Part shown: piece by piece, positions 1 to 7,512 of the stretch
Layout of the letters: every line of letters begins with the position of its first letter
Position numbering within the stretch: position 1 is the first letter of the stretch
Origin: Bog-793 sp035625025
GTDB lineage: Bacteria; Actinomycetota; Acidimicrobiia; Acidimicrobiales; Bog-793
Assembly (NCBI GenBank): GCA_035625025.1
Contig: DASPQJ010000026.1
Location: forward strand, 1-21,209
Direction of reading: 5' to 3'
DNA: 21,209 nucleotides
Position numbers and translations under genes: made by a program
Notes under the pieces: model-generated
The model's database searches: none
Seen by the model: the letters and a program-made list of their open reading frames with translations, nothing else
Told to the model about the DNA's origin: nothing

Positions 1-108
1 ATCTCCAAATGGATGGCGATGAAAATGTGCGCCGAACTGAGTCCAAGTCACGACGGCAGCCGAAAACGCAGCTACGCCATACTGGACCCCTTGCATGTAT
101 CCGCTAGT

Positions 109-387
109 CTATGGCCTCGCGAAACGAGTTCCCAATAGGCGTGGATACCGCGGGACAACGCGATATACACCGGTTCCGTTAGACGCTTGCTCGGGTGAGC
201 GACTAACGAGGCCGTTATGGATCAATCTCCCAAGAGATGCCTTGACCTGATCGGGCGCGATCCCCGAAACGTCAACAAGCTCAACGAGGTCGAGCGGGCC
301 ATGACTCTTGAGCGTGTCAAATATGCTTTCGTCCGTAGCATCCAGTCCTACATGGGACAGCTCTTCTAGACGAGTACGCGAATTCAT
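109..387 (-). CDS. Winged-helix (MarR/ArsR-like) small regulator
   Basis: This 92-residue protein looks like a single winged helix-turn-helix domain. Residues about 18-60 read as helix (ESIFDTLKSHGPLDLVELV), recognition region (SGIAPDQVKASLGRLIHNGLVSR) and then a wing (GTGVYRVVPR), the usual order in ArsR/MarR-type DNA-binding proteins. There is no effector domain and no metal-binding cysteine motif. The ATG at 385-387 overlaps the TGA of the upstream gene (384-386) as ATGA, so the two are probably translationally coupled. A perfect palindrome sits upstream of the pair at 633-652 and could be its operator. Fold assignment is from the pattern of residues only; the target is unknown. Confidence 0.72.
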   Translation of the reverse strand: MNSRTRLEELSHVGLDATDESIFDTLKSHGPLDLVELVDVSGIAPDQVKASLGRLIHNGLVSRSPEQASNGTGVYRVVPRYPRLLGTRFARP

Positions 388-605
388 CCCACAGCCCTCC
401 GCCTCGCCGCGGCTCCTTGCCGCGCTATTTGCTGCCTGCGCGTCGAACTCAGTACTCGTGCCCTAGCTAAGCCGCCCTCGCGGCCGCGCGCGACAGCCGC
501 GGCGTCCTTCACGGGGATTGGAGCCGGACTAGCTTGACCAGTCGCCTCGCGGACCACCGTCCAGGCTCGCTGGCTCGCGTCGCGCGGCTTAGGATTGCGC
601 TTCAC
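384..605 (-). CDS. Small basic Ala/Arg/Lys-rich putative nucleic-acid-binding protein
   Basis: This 73-residue protein has the layout of a common actinobacterial small-protein family: an N-terminal part with 'VVREATG', then an Ala-rich linker (KDAAAVARGREGGLARARVL) and a basic tail (RRQQIARQGAAARRRAV). Relatives carry the pattern DPAAVxLGRxGGLKGGKARAxxLxxExRxxIAxKAAxARW and are usually called histone-like or nucleic-acid-binding, without proof of function. The start is GTG at 603-605, supported by GGAG four bases upstream on the minus strand. It is the first gene of a coupled pair with the winged-helix gene. The C-terminal tryptophan typical of the family is absent here. Confidence 0.7.
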   Translation of the reverse strand: MKRNPKPRDASQRAWTVVREATGQASPAPIPVKDAAAVARGREGGLARARVLSSTRRQQIARQGAAARRRAVG

Positions 606-632
606 GTGGCTCCTCGCTGGCGTTCATCAACT

Positions 633-652
633 CGGTATAGCCGACTATACCG
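633..652. promoter_or_regulatory. Perfect palindrome, candidate operator/promoter of the 384-605/109-387 pair
   Basis: The sequence CGGTATAG-CCGA-CTATACCG is an 8+8 bp perfect inverted repeat with a 4-base spacer. It lies 28 bases upstream of the GTG start at 605. On the minus strand it contains TATAGT and TATACC, either of which could be a -10 element, so a bound repressor would block RNA polymerase. The winged-helix protein encoded downstream is the obvious candidate ligand, by inference. Confidence 0.55.
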
Positions 653-745
653 TCCCCCACTGACGAACGGGATCACTGAAGCCTCAGACATCAGCGCTCC
701 TAATCAACGGATTCTCCCTGCTGAAACTAGGCCAGTGCCCACCCG

Positions 746-838
746 TCGATCGTGGCCCAGGGAAACCGAGGCTCGCTGCTCGCGCCCGACGTCAGCCTGG
801 TGACCACCGGTGGGGGTCCGATTCCCTCTCGCTCCGCC
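746..838 (+). pseudogene. tRNA-Ser-like remnant (degenerate tRNA)
   Basis: The 3' part looks like a tRNA. A T-arm runs 812-828 (stem GGGGG/CCCTC, loop TCCGATT), followed by an acceptor 3' strand TCGCTCC, discriminator G and CC. G73 and a span of about 91 bases suit tRNA-Ser. Positions 753-772 resemble a Ser D-arm (TGGCC...AGGC, with GCC/GGC pairing). The expected 5' acceptor strand GGAGCGA is not present at 746-752. The anticodon arm does not fold with a 7-base loop (GCTG and CAGC enclose 14 bases). I therefore read it as a broken tRNA or an integration-site remnant rather than a working gene. It could also be chance. Confidence 0.27.
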
Positions 839-1035
839 CCGAGAGAAGCGAAAAGGCGCTGGTGAAACCCCGCGCCTCAGCTCGGTCCCGTGTGCTCCCC
901 ATGACTCGTCGGCCTTCCCCGGTCCCCTCGTGTGGAATTCATTTTTCCGGATGCCTCCGAGAGGCGACAATCCTGGGAAATCTCTGGCCGCGGAAGCTGC
1001 GGCTACGGGCGACCCTCGAGATCTCGGCCTTGCTA

Positions 1036-1428
1036 ACTGGCTCGTCGCGACCTTCCACAGGAAGCCTTCCGGGTCGCCGAAGCACCCGAGGTAATCACCC
1101 CACGATGCGGCCTCCGGCTCCTTCACGACGGTCCCACCCGCCGCAAGAGCCTTGGCTATGACATCAACGACGTCCTTGCGCGAATCCACGATGCAGTGCA
1201 ACGAGAAACCGCGGACCCCGATCCATCGGGAGAGACGCCAGCGTCCTTAGCCTTGGCGTTCCATTCGTAGAGCGCCAACGATGTCGATTCCTCTCCGAGA
1301 TTCCGCGACACGGATCTCGGGCAATCCTGGTCGATCGGGAGACCGATACCGTCACCGCAGAACCTCTGGGATCGCGCGAGGTCCTTGACGCCAAGCATGA
1401 GAACCAGGACCTTGAAACCCAGTTTTCC
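1036..1428 (-). pseudogene. VOC/glyoxalase-family protein, frameshifted
   Basis: Two frames together give one vicinal-oxygen-chelate domain. The first part runs from about 1428 down to 1216 (KVLVLMLGVKDLARSQRFCGDG, then LALYEW and KDAGVSPDGSG). The second runs from about 1213 down to 1036 (RGFSLHCIVDSRKDVVDVIA, then GGTVVKEPEAASWGDYLG and FGDPEGFLWKVAT). Intact relatives read ...DGSGFRGFTL...; here the codon for F has lost one base (minus strand GGGG-TC-CGC), so a single deletion near 1213-1216 explains the break. There is no ATG where the domain should begin, CTG standing in that place, and the second frame has no stop after the conserved end. Such proteins are usually uncharacterised metal-dependent lyases, dioxygenases or resistance proteins. 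Confidence 0.62.
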
Positions 1429-1582
1429 CCGTCCCTCTCCTCGGCGGGTGGCCCCGGCCTCTGCGATCTGTCGTCCCGCTTGAACGTGAAGACACCCGAT
1501 TGAAACTGGGCCGCCACCTACTCGTCGTCCCCGCGGTCCGACGGCCGGCGTGCCCGTGTTCGCAAGGGATCGCGGGCGACTG

Positions 1583-2941
1583 TCATCGGTAGATCCGCGT
1601 TCCGCCTGGGGTGTCCTCGACGACCCAGCCGAGTTGCTCGATCTCGGCTCGCAGCCGATCGGCCGCGGCGAAATCTCGCGTTGCACGAGCCCTATCCCGT
1701 CTTCTCACCAGCTCCTGGACGTCCGCCCCCGCCGCCATTCGGCCGGCTTCGCCCTCGACGCCGAGCACCGCGAACAGGTCCAGCACCGCGCGGGCGAGCG
1801 CCCCGCCACCGCGCAGGTCACCCGAGTCCCCGAGCGCGTTCGCCCGACGCAGGGCGGAGAACAATCCGGCCAATGCCCCCGCCGTGTCGAGATCGTCGTC
1901 CATCGCCCGCCGGAACCGTTTTCGCTCCTCGCCCGCCTCCTCCGAGGTGGCGTCGGTCGGCGCGTCGACGAATCGGCGGGCGAGGCTGTCGACACGCTGT
2001 AGCGCTGTCGTCGCATCCTCGAGCGTCCGCTCCGTCACCTCGACGGGCTGGCGGTAATGCGATCCGAGCACCACGAGCCGATAGGCACGGGCGTCGGACC
2101 GATCGAACAGGTCCGACATTGTCGTGAAGTTGCCGAGCGATTTGGACATCTTCTCGCCGTCCACACGGACGAGCCCGTTGTGCATCCAGTGACGGGCGAA
2201 GCGCTTGCCTCTCGCGACCGCCTGGGCCCGCTCGTTCTCGTGGTGGGGGAAGATGAGGTCCTCACCGCCCCCATGGAGATCGAAGTTCTCCCCCAGTAGC
2301 GCGAGCGACATCACGACGCACTCGGTGTGCCAGCCCGGCCGCCCGGGTCCAAACGGCGCGTCCCACGCCGGCTCTCCTGGCTTGGCGCCCTTCCAGAGGA
2401 CGAAGTCCACCGGTGACCTCTTGTCCTCGTCGACCTCGACGCGCGCGCCCGCCCGGAGCGACTCGACGCTCTGGTGCTTCAGAAGCCCATAGTCCTTGAC
2501 CGTCGAGGTGTCGAGGTAGACACCGTCACCGGTCGCGTACGCGGCCCCGCGTCCGAGAAGGTCCGACACGAGCTCGATCATCTCGGCGATGTAGTCGGTG
2601 GCGTGGGGCGTCGTTGTCGGCCGCGCGACGCCCATCTTGTCCATCGCCGCCCACCACTCGATCTCGGAGTCGTGTGCGACCTCCTGCCAGTTCCGTCCCT
2701 CGGTGACGGCACGCTCGATGATCTTGTCGTCGATGTCCGTGACGTTGGAGACGTGATCGACTCGTAGCCCCTCGAACTCGAGGTAGCGGCGCAGGACGTC
2801 GTACACGAGCGCGAAGCGACCGTGGCCGACGTGGGGAGGGCCGTAGACCGTGGGTCCGCAGACGTAGAGGCCGACGACACCAGCATCTCGTGGCTGCAGT
2901 TCGGCGACGCGACCGGTCACCGTGTCGCGCAACCTGAGCAC
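1583..2941 (-). CDS. cysS: Cysteine--tRNA ligase
   Basis: This class I aminoacyl-tRNA synthetase charges tRNA-Cys with cysteine in the cytoplasm. The 452-residue protein has the CysS signature YVCGPTVY at 26-33, with zinc ligand C28. The HIGH-type motif HVGH is at 37-40. Further zinc-site residues appear in GWHTEC and HGGGEDLIFPHHENE, and KMSKS is at 264-268. The C-terminal DALR/anticodon region ends in a helix typical of the family (RRRDRARATRDFAAADRLRAEIEQLGW). The CGPTVY form separates it from the mycothiol ligase MshC, which usually has CGITPY. The start is GTG at 2939-2941. It is divergent from valS with 20 bp between the start codons, and no Shine-Dalgarno is visible, which suggests a leaderless or nearly leaderless transcript. 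Confidence 0.96.
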   Translation of the reverse strand: MLRLRDTVTGRVAELQPRDAGVVGLYVCGPTVYGPPHVGHGRFALVYDVLRRYLEFEGLRVDHVSNVTDIDDKIIERAVTEGRNWQEVAHDSEIEWWAAMDKMGVARPTTTPHATDYIAEMIELVSDLLGRGAAYATGDGVYLDTSTVKDYGLLKHQSVESLRAGARVEVDEDKRSPVDFVLWKGAKPGEPAWDAPFGPGRPGWHTECVVMSLALLGENFDLHGGGEDLIFPHHENERAQAVARGKRFARHWMHNGLVRVDGEKMSKSLGNFTTMSDLFDRSDARAYRLVVLGSHYRQPVEVTERTLEDATTALQRVDSLARRFVDAPTDATSEEAGEERKRFRRAMDDDLDTAGALAGLFSALRRANALGDSGDLRGGGALARAVLDLFAVLGVEGEAGRMAAGADVQELVRRRDRARATRDFAAADRLRAEIEQLGWVVEDTPGGTRIYR

Positions 2942-2961
2942 ACGACTACGGTACTAGTCCG
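2942..2961. promoter_or_regulatory. Candidate bidirectional promoter core between cysS and valS
   Basis: The 20 bases between the two start codons contain TACGGTA at 2947-2953. On the plus strand TACGGT (2947-2952) is a -10-like hexamer 9 bases before the valS ATG. On the minus strand TACCGT (2953-2948) lies 6 bases before the cysS GTG. Both genes could therefore start transcription at or next to the start codon, from one nearly symmetric element. The -35 boxes, if any, would lie inside the opposite coding sequence. This rests on motif position only. Confidence 0.4.
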
Positions 2962-5655
2962 ATGCGAGTCGAAGACGAGCCCACGACGGCACGCGCCTTC
3001 GGCCCGGAAGCCCCGCTTGCGTCGACCTCGGACTCGGGCTCACCCGGCGCCGCCGCCGACCCGACCGGTCGTTCGCCGCGGATACCGGACCGCCCAAGAC
3101 TCGAGGGGCTCGAGGAACGCTGGTCCGCGCGGTGGGACGCCTGGGGAACGTACCGCTTCGATGCTGCAAGGCCTCGCGAGGGCGTCTACTCGATCGACAC
3201 GCCCCCTCCGACCGTGTCGGGGGCCTTGCACGTCGGCCACATCTTCTCCTACACCCAGACGGACATAGTCGCGAGATTCCAGCGCATGCGCGGCAAGGCC
3301 GTCTTCTACCCGATCGGGTGGGACGACAACGGATTGCCGACCGAGCGCCGAGTGCAGAACCATTTCGGGGTCCGGTGCGACCCTTCGATCCCCTACGACC
3401 CGAGGTTCTCGCCTCCGAAGGATCCTCCGAGGCACCCGCTTTCTATCTCGCGGCCGAACTTCGTCGAACTGTGCCACGCCCTCACGGCGCAAGACGAACA
3501 GGCCTTCGAGACGCTGTTCCGTCGACTCGGACTGTCGGTCGACTGGGCGAACCAGTACACGACGATCGGATCGCTCGCCCAGCAGACCTCCCAACGCGCC
3601 TTCCTCCGGATGGTGCAGAACGGTCATGCCTACCGCCAGGAAGCGCCGACTCTCTGGGACGTCGACTTCCAGACGGCGGTCGCCCAAGCCGAACTCGAGG
3701 ACCGGGAAGTCGAAGCGCGCTTCTACCGGGTTCGCTTCGTGTCGGGGTTAAGCGGCGAACCGATCGAGATCGACACGACTCGACCCGAGCTCCTCCCCGC
3801 CTGTGTCGCGCTGGTCGCCCATCCCGACGACGCGCGTTACCAGGAGCTGTTCGGCACGACCGCCCTGACACCCCTCTTCGGGGTCGAGGTCCCGATCCAC
3901 CCCCACCCGCTCGCCGATCCGGACAAGGGGTCGGGAATCGCCATGGTGTGCACCTTCGGCGACCTCACCGATGTCGCGTGGTGGCGCGACCTGGACCTCG
4001 CGACCCGGACGATCGTGCAGCGCGACGGACGACTCGGCCACGCTCCGTTCGGATCCCGCGGTTGGGAATCCCGCGACGCGGACCGCGCCGCGGCCAGCTA
4101 CGCCGAACTCGAAGGACTGAATCTCCGCAGGGCACAGCGGAGAATCGTCGAACTCCTCGCGGCTTCCGGCGACCTCGTCGACGAGCCGCGCGTCATCACG
4201 CACTTCGTCAACTTCTACGAGAAGGGTGAGCGACCGCTCGAGGTCGTCTCGTCCCGCCAGTGGTACGTCCGGACACTGGAGCGGCGGCGAATTCTCATCG
4301 ACGCGGGCCGTCAGATCTCTTGGCACCCCGAGTTCATGCGCACCCGCTACGAGGCATGGGTCGAAGGGCTCACTGGGGACTGGAACATCTCGCGACAGCG
4401 TTACTTCGGTGTGCCCTTCCCGGTTTGGTACGCGATTGGCTCCGACGGGTCGATCGATGACTCTCATCCGATCCTCGCCGAGGAGAGCCAGCTCCCGCTC
4501 GACCCCTCGACCGCTGTCCCCAACGGTTACCGCGACGACCAACGCGGCGAGCCCGGGGGGTTCGTCGCCGATCCGGACGTCATGGACACCTGGGCGACCT
4601 CTTCGCTCAGTCCGCACATCGCCGGGCACTGGGTCGACAGGCCCGAACTCTTCGACCGCATCTTCCCGATGGACCTGCGCCCCCAGGCTCACGAGATCAT
4701 CAGAACATGGCTGTTTTCGTCCGTCGTGCGCGCCGAACTCGAACACCGCTGCGTCCCCTGGCACCACGTCGCCATCTCGGGGTGGATCCTCGATCCCGAC
4801 CACAGAAAGATCTCCAAGTCCAAGGGCAACGCCGTCGTGCCAAGCGACTCGCTCGACGCGCACGGAACCGACGCCGTCCGTTACTGGGCGGCGTCCGCCC
4901 GTCTCGGCGTCGACACGATCTTCGACGACCAGCAGATGCGCATCGGGCGGCGACTCGCCATCAAGATCCTCAATGCGAGCAAGTTCATCCTGCAACGACT
5001 CGCCGACATCTCCCCTACACAGCCGAGAAGCCCTGCGGCGGCACCGAGCCATCCCCTCGACCTCGCGATGCTTCATCGACTCGCTGCCGTCGTGCGAGAC
5101 GCCACTTCCGCTCTCGAGGACTACGAGCACGCCCGGGCGCTCGAGCGCATCGAGCACTTCTTCTGGACCTTCTGCGACGACTATCTCGAGCTCGTCAAGG
5201 GCCGCGCCTACGGCCAGGGAAGCGACGCCGACTCGGCCCGTCGGGCCCTGGCACTCGCTCTCGACACCCAATTGCGCCTATTCGCTCCCTTCCTTCCCTT
5301 TGCGACCGAAGAAGCGTGGTCGTGGAACCACGAGGGATCGATCCATGCCGCGGCGTGGCCGACCGCCACAGAGCTCACGACGGGCACCGCTGGCCCCGAT
5401 GACCGCCTCCTCGACGACGTCGGCGCCGTCCTCGGCGCGGTCCGGCGCGCGAAGACCGCGGCGAAGCGATCGATGCGGGCGCGGGCCCGACGGGTGAAGG
5501 TCACCGCTCCCGCTGCACAAGTGGACCTCATCCGGCTCGCCGCAGACGACCTCGCCGCCGCCGGTGTGATCGACGAGCTCGAGTTCGCGCCAGCAGAGGG
5601 TGAGCTTTCCGTCGCGGTCGAGCTCGCCGAGACCGACGGCGGGGCGCCTAGCTAG
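2962..5655 (+). CDS. valS: Valine--tRNA ligase (archaeal-like/Streptomyces type)
   Basis: This class I synthetase charges tRNA-Val. The 897-residue protein has an STP/Ala-rich N-terminal extension of about 40 residues, then GLEERWSARWDAWGTYRF. The HIGH motif (LHVGH) is at 89-93, followed by GWDDNGLPTERRVQN. The CP1 editing domain shows TTRPELLPACVALVAHPDD, and the KMSKS motif (KISKSKGN) begins at 616. The anticodon domain follows. The C-terminal coiled-coil arm of E. coli-type ValS is missing, and insertions such as RCDPSIPYDP place it with the archaeal-like group found in Streptomyces and relatives. The ATG at 2962 lies 20 bases from the cysS start. The TAG at 5653-5655 overlaps the stop of the convergent glycosylase gene. 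Confidence 0.95.
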   Translation: MRVEDEPTTARAFGPEAPLASTSDSGSPGAAADPTGRSPRIPDRPRLEGLEERWSARWDAWGTYRFDAARPREGVYSIDTPPPTVSGALHVGHIFSYTQTDIVARFQRMRGKAVFYPIGWDDNGLPTERRVQNHFGVRCDPSIPYDPRFSPPKDPPRHPLSISRPNFVELCHALTAQDEQAFETLFRRLGLSVDWANQYTTIGSLAQQTSQRAFLRMVQNGHAYRQEAPTLWDVDFQTAVAQAELEDREVEARFYRVRFVSGLSGEPIEIDTTRPELLPACVALVAHPDDARYQELFGTTALTPLFGVEVPIHPHPLADPDKGSGIAMVCTFGDLTDVAWWRDLDLATRTIVQRDGRLGHAPFGSRGWESRDADRAAASYAELEGLNLRRAQRRIVELLAASGDLVDEPRVITHFVNFYEKGERPLEVVSSRQWYVRTLERRRILIDAGRQISWHPEFMRTRYEAWVEGLTGDWNISRQRYFGVPFPVWYAIGSDGSIDDSHPILAEESQLPLDPSTAVPNGYRDDQRGEPGGFVADPDVMDTWATSSLSPHIAGHWVDRPELFDRIFPMDLRPQAHEIIRTWLFSSVVRAELEHRCVPWHHVAISGWILDPDHRKISKSKGNAVVPSDSLDAHGTDAVRYWAASARLGVDTIFDDQQMRIGRRLAIKILNASKFILQRLADISPTQPRSPAAAPSHPLDLAMLHRLAAVVRDATSALEDYEHARALERIEHFFWTFCDDYLELVKGRAYGQGSDADSARRALALALDTQLRLFAPFLPFATEEAWSWNHEGSIHAAAWPTATELTTGTAGPDDRLLDDVGAVLGAVRRAKTAAKRSMRARARRVKVTAPAAQVDLIRLAADDLAAAGVIDELEFAPAEGELSVAVELAETDGGAPS

Positions 5656-6323
5656 CGCGTCAGCGCGCTGTCGGCGGCGCCCGCGTAGAGCTCGCAGGCG
5701 CGCCAGCAGTACCAGGCAGCGACGGACCGGTAGGGCCGGAAGGGATCTCCGAGCGGTTCGAGCTGACGAGCGTCGGGCGTGGCCACCCCCCATGCCAGTC
5801 CGTAGCCCCGACGGACCCCGAAGTCCCCCGTCGGCCAGACGTCGAGTCGTCGCAACTGGAAAATGAGGAACATCTGGGCCGTCCACGGTCCGATCCCGCG
5901 CACCGTCGAGAGGTGCGACACGATCTCGGCGTCGTCGGCCCGCGCCAGGCGCCTGGGCGCCAAATCGACGGTCCCGTCCAGCACCTTGGCCGCGAGGTCG
6001 CGCAGTGACTCGGACTTGTTGCGGGACAACCCGATAGCCCGCAAGGCTTCGTCTGAGAGGCCGAGCAACGCCGCGGGGTCGTCGGGGTCTCCCATCGCGA
6101 CGACGAGCCGGCCGTGGATCGCCGCGGCCGCAGCCCCCGCGAGCTGCTGGTAGGTCACCGACCGCACGAGCGCCGCGAACGACGTCTCGCTCGGCGGCCG
6201 TAAGACGGGCGGGCCGGCGGCCCGGAGCAGCGACGCGAGCACGGGGTTCCGCGCCGCGAGCTCGAGTGCCGCCGACTTGTGGGTGACACGTCGGGTCGCG
6301 GAACGCTGCCGCGGATTCACCAC
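5652..6323 (-). CDS. HhH-GPD DNA glycosylase (AlkA-like 3-methyladenine DNA glycosylase)
   Basis: This is a base-excision repair enzyme expected to remove alkylated purines. The conserved part begins at about LELAARNPVLASLL and includes SFAALVRSVTYQQLAGAAAAAIHGRL. The helix-hairpin-helix motif is LSTVRGIGPWTAQMFLI and the catalytic aspartate is in PTGDFGV (D167 with this start). There is no C-terminal Fe-S cysteine cluster, so it is not of the Nth/MutY type. I chose GTG at 6321-6323 because GGAG lies 9 bases upstream on the minus strand; ATG at 6434 would add 37 residues of low-complexity sequence. The gene converges on valS and its TAG (5652-5654) shares the CTAG palindrome with the valS stop. 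A zincin-like gene is divergent. Confidence 0.88.
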   Translation of the reverse strand: MVNPRQRSATRRVTHKSAALELAARNPVLASLLRAAGPPVLRPPSETSFAALVRSVTYQQLAGAAAAAIHGRLVVAMGDPDDPAALLGLSDEALRAIGLSRNKSESLRDLAAKVLDGTVDLAPRRLARADDAEIVSHLSTVRGIGPWTAQMFLIFQLRRLDVWPTGDFGVRRGYGLAWGVATPDARQLEPLGDPFRPYRSVAAWYCWRACELYAGAADSALTR

Positions 6324-6551
6324 GGCGAGAGTCTCCGTGATCGGGCGGGGTGGTCGCAATCCAGACGCCCCGAACTGCCCGGTCGGGGCTGCGGTCGTTG
6401 CCGGCCCGCGACACGTCGGCTGGGCGTCCCTCATCCGAGGGCTGCCGGTGTGATGACTGGGGACGACGCCGATCGCGCGACCGTCGGCGTCCACGCTCAT
6501 CTCGCCCAAGGCAGGATCGACCCCCGTCGGCGGGAACACTGTCCTGGCGCG

Positions 6552-6908
6552 ATGATCGACGCCATGGTCGCGATGACGAGCGAGAGGTTCGAGGAACTCG
6601 TCGCCTCGGCCCTCGACAGCCTCCCGGAAAGCCTGGGCCGCGCGATGGAGAACGTGTCCGTCGGAGTGGACCCCTTCGCGCCAGCAGGTCGGCTCTTCGG
6701 CCTCTACGAGGGCGTCCCGCTGACGCATCGAGGTATCGGGTACTCGGCGGTGATGCCCGACCGGATCACGATCTTCATGCGGAGCATCTGCGCGAGTTGT
6801 CGGAGCGAGGAGGAAGTCACCGTCGCCGTGCGCAAGACGGTGATCCACGAGATCGCCCACCACTTCGGCATCAACGACACGCGCCTCACCGAGCTCGGCT
6901 GGGCCTGA
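6552..6908 (+). CDS. Zincin-like metallopeptidase family protein (MMP-like, PF06262 type)
   Basis: This protein of about 118 residues has the HExxHH motif HEIAHHFGI at 99-107, preceded by GLYEGVPLTHRG and PDRITIFMRSICASC. That combination is typical of a small actinobacterial family of predicted metallopeptidases with a zincin-like minimal fold. Substrates are unknown in the family as far as I know. The N-terminal segment MVAMTSERFEELVASALDSLPESLGRAMENV fits relatives. ATG at 6564 or 6573 may be the real start, since the three candidates are in frame and none has a strong Shine-Dalgarno. Longer in-frame readings from 6279 would overlap the divergent glycosylase and are not supported. The end is 49 bases from the end of the convergent gene 6958-7386. 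Confidence 0.83.
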   Translation: MIDAMVAMTSERFEELVASALDSLPESLGRAMENVSVGVDPFAPAGRLFGLYEGVPLTHRGIGYSAVMPDRITIFMRSICASCRSEEEVTVAVRKTVIHEIAHHFGINDTRLTELGWA

Positions 6909-6957
6909 TCACAGGGGTCCCCCGACCACACCGCCTGAGGCCGGACGTCTCCCGGGA

Positions 6958-7386
6958 CTACTTGCTCTTGGTCGGCAGCCGCTCGCGGATCTGCTCGGCG
7001 ACCTCGGATTCTGAGCTCGGAACCTTGAACGTGATGAGCGCCGAGTCGTCGGAGGGCTCGAAACTGACACGGTCGTCATGGAGGACGCACGTGCCGTCAT
7101 CGAGGGTCCGGAATCCGACGAGGAGGTGGATCTGGTCGATCCCCAGGAACCTCGCGGCCTTGTCGAGCAGGGCGTAGGCGCCGTCTTTGGTCGCGAAACT
7201 CCACCGGTAGCGCCTCCCCTGCCTCTCGATGAGGATCTGGGGATCGATCTCCGCCGCCACGGCGACCGCCTCGCTGACGGTCTTGAGAGGCGAGAACGCG
7301 AACGCGCTCTCGAGCAGTCCCATCCGGTTCGCTTCCGGAGGTATGTCAGAGGAAACTGTCACTGATCCGTCGTCATCCTTCGTCAC
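6958..7386 (-). CDS. Hypothetical soluble protein
   Basis: I do not recognise this 142-residue protein. It is acidic overall, has no transmembrane segment or signal peptide, and mixes beta-like stretches (RYRWSFATKDGAY, VSFEPSDDSALITFKV) with helical ones (ALLDKAARFLGIDQI, EVAEQIRERL). The C-terminus is lysine-rich (PTKSK). The start is uncertain: GTG at 7384-7386 gives the full length, but no Shine-Dalgarno precedes it, and an in-frame ATG lies at MGLLESAFAF. Codon third positions are GC-rich, which supports real coding. It converges with the zincin-like gene and lies downstream of the ArdC/M78 gene on the same strand with 126 bases between them. Confidence 0.66.
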   Translation of the reverse strand: MTKDDDGSVTVSSDIPPEANRMGLLESAFAFSPLKTVSEAVAVAAEIDPQILIERQGRRYRWSFATKDGAYALLDKAARFLGIDQIHLLVGFRTLDDGTCVLHDDRVSFEPSDDSALITFKVPSSESEVAEQIRERLPTKSK

Positions 7387-7512
7387 GTTCTATCGCGCCA
7401 ATCCCGGACGTGCCGCGTTGGGGCGGAAGCAAAGCATTCCCATTCTTCCACTCCACCGCGGACGCGCCCCTAATTATCGCAGGGCGATCCGCCCGCCCCC
7501 GGTCGGTTCGTC

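Noticed and set aside
704..1201. 165-residue minus-strand frame across the tRNA-like region
   Set aside because: Only its first ~55 codons are protein-like, and they are the 3' half of the VOC pseudogene. The rest is read-through antisense to the tRNA-like remnant.
1583..2941. Mycothiol ligase MshC as an alternative identity
   Set aside because: The motif is CGPTVY and the protein is 452 residues with a full C-terminal domain, both typical of CysS.
3748..5271. 507-residue minus-strand frame inside valS
   Set aside because: Antisense to conserved valS motifs; its composition (Asp/Glu/Val/Gly) is the mirror of the real codons.
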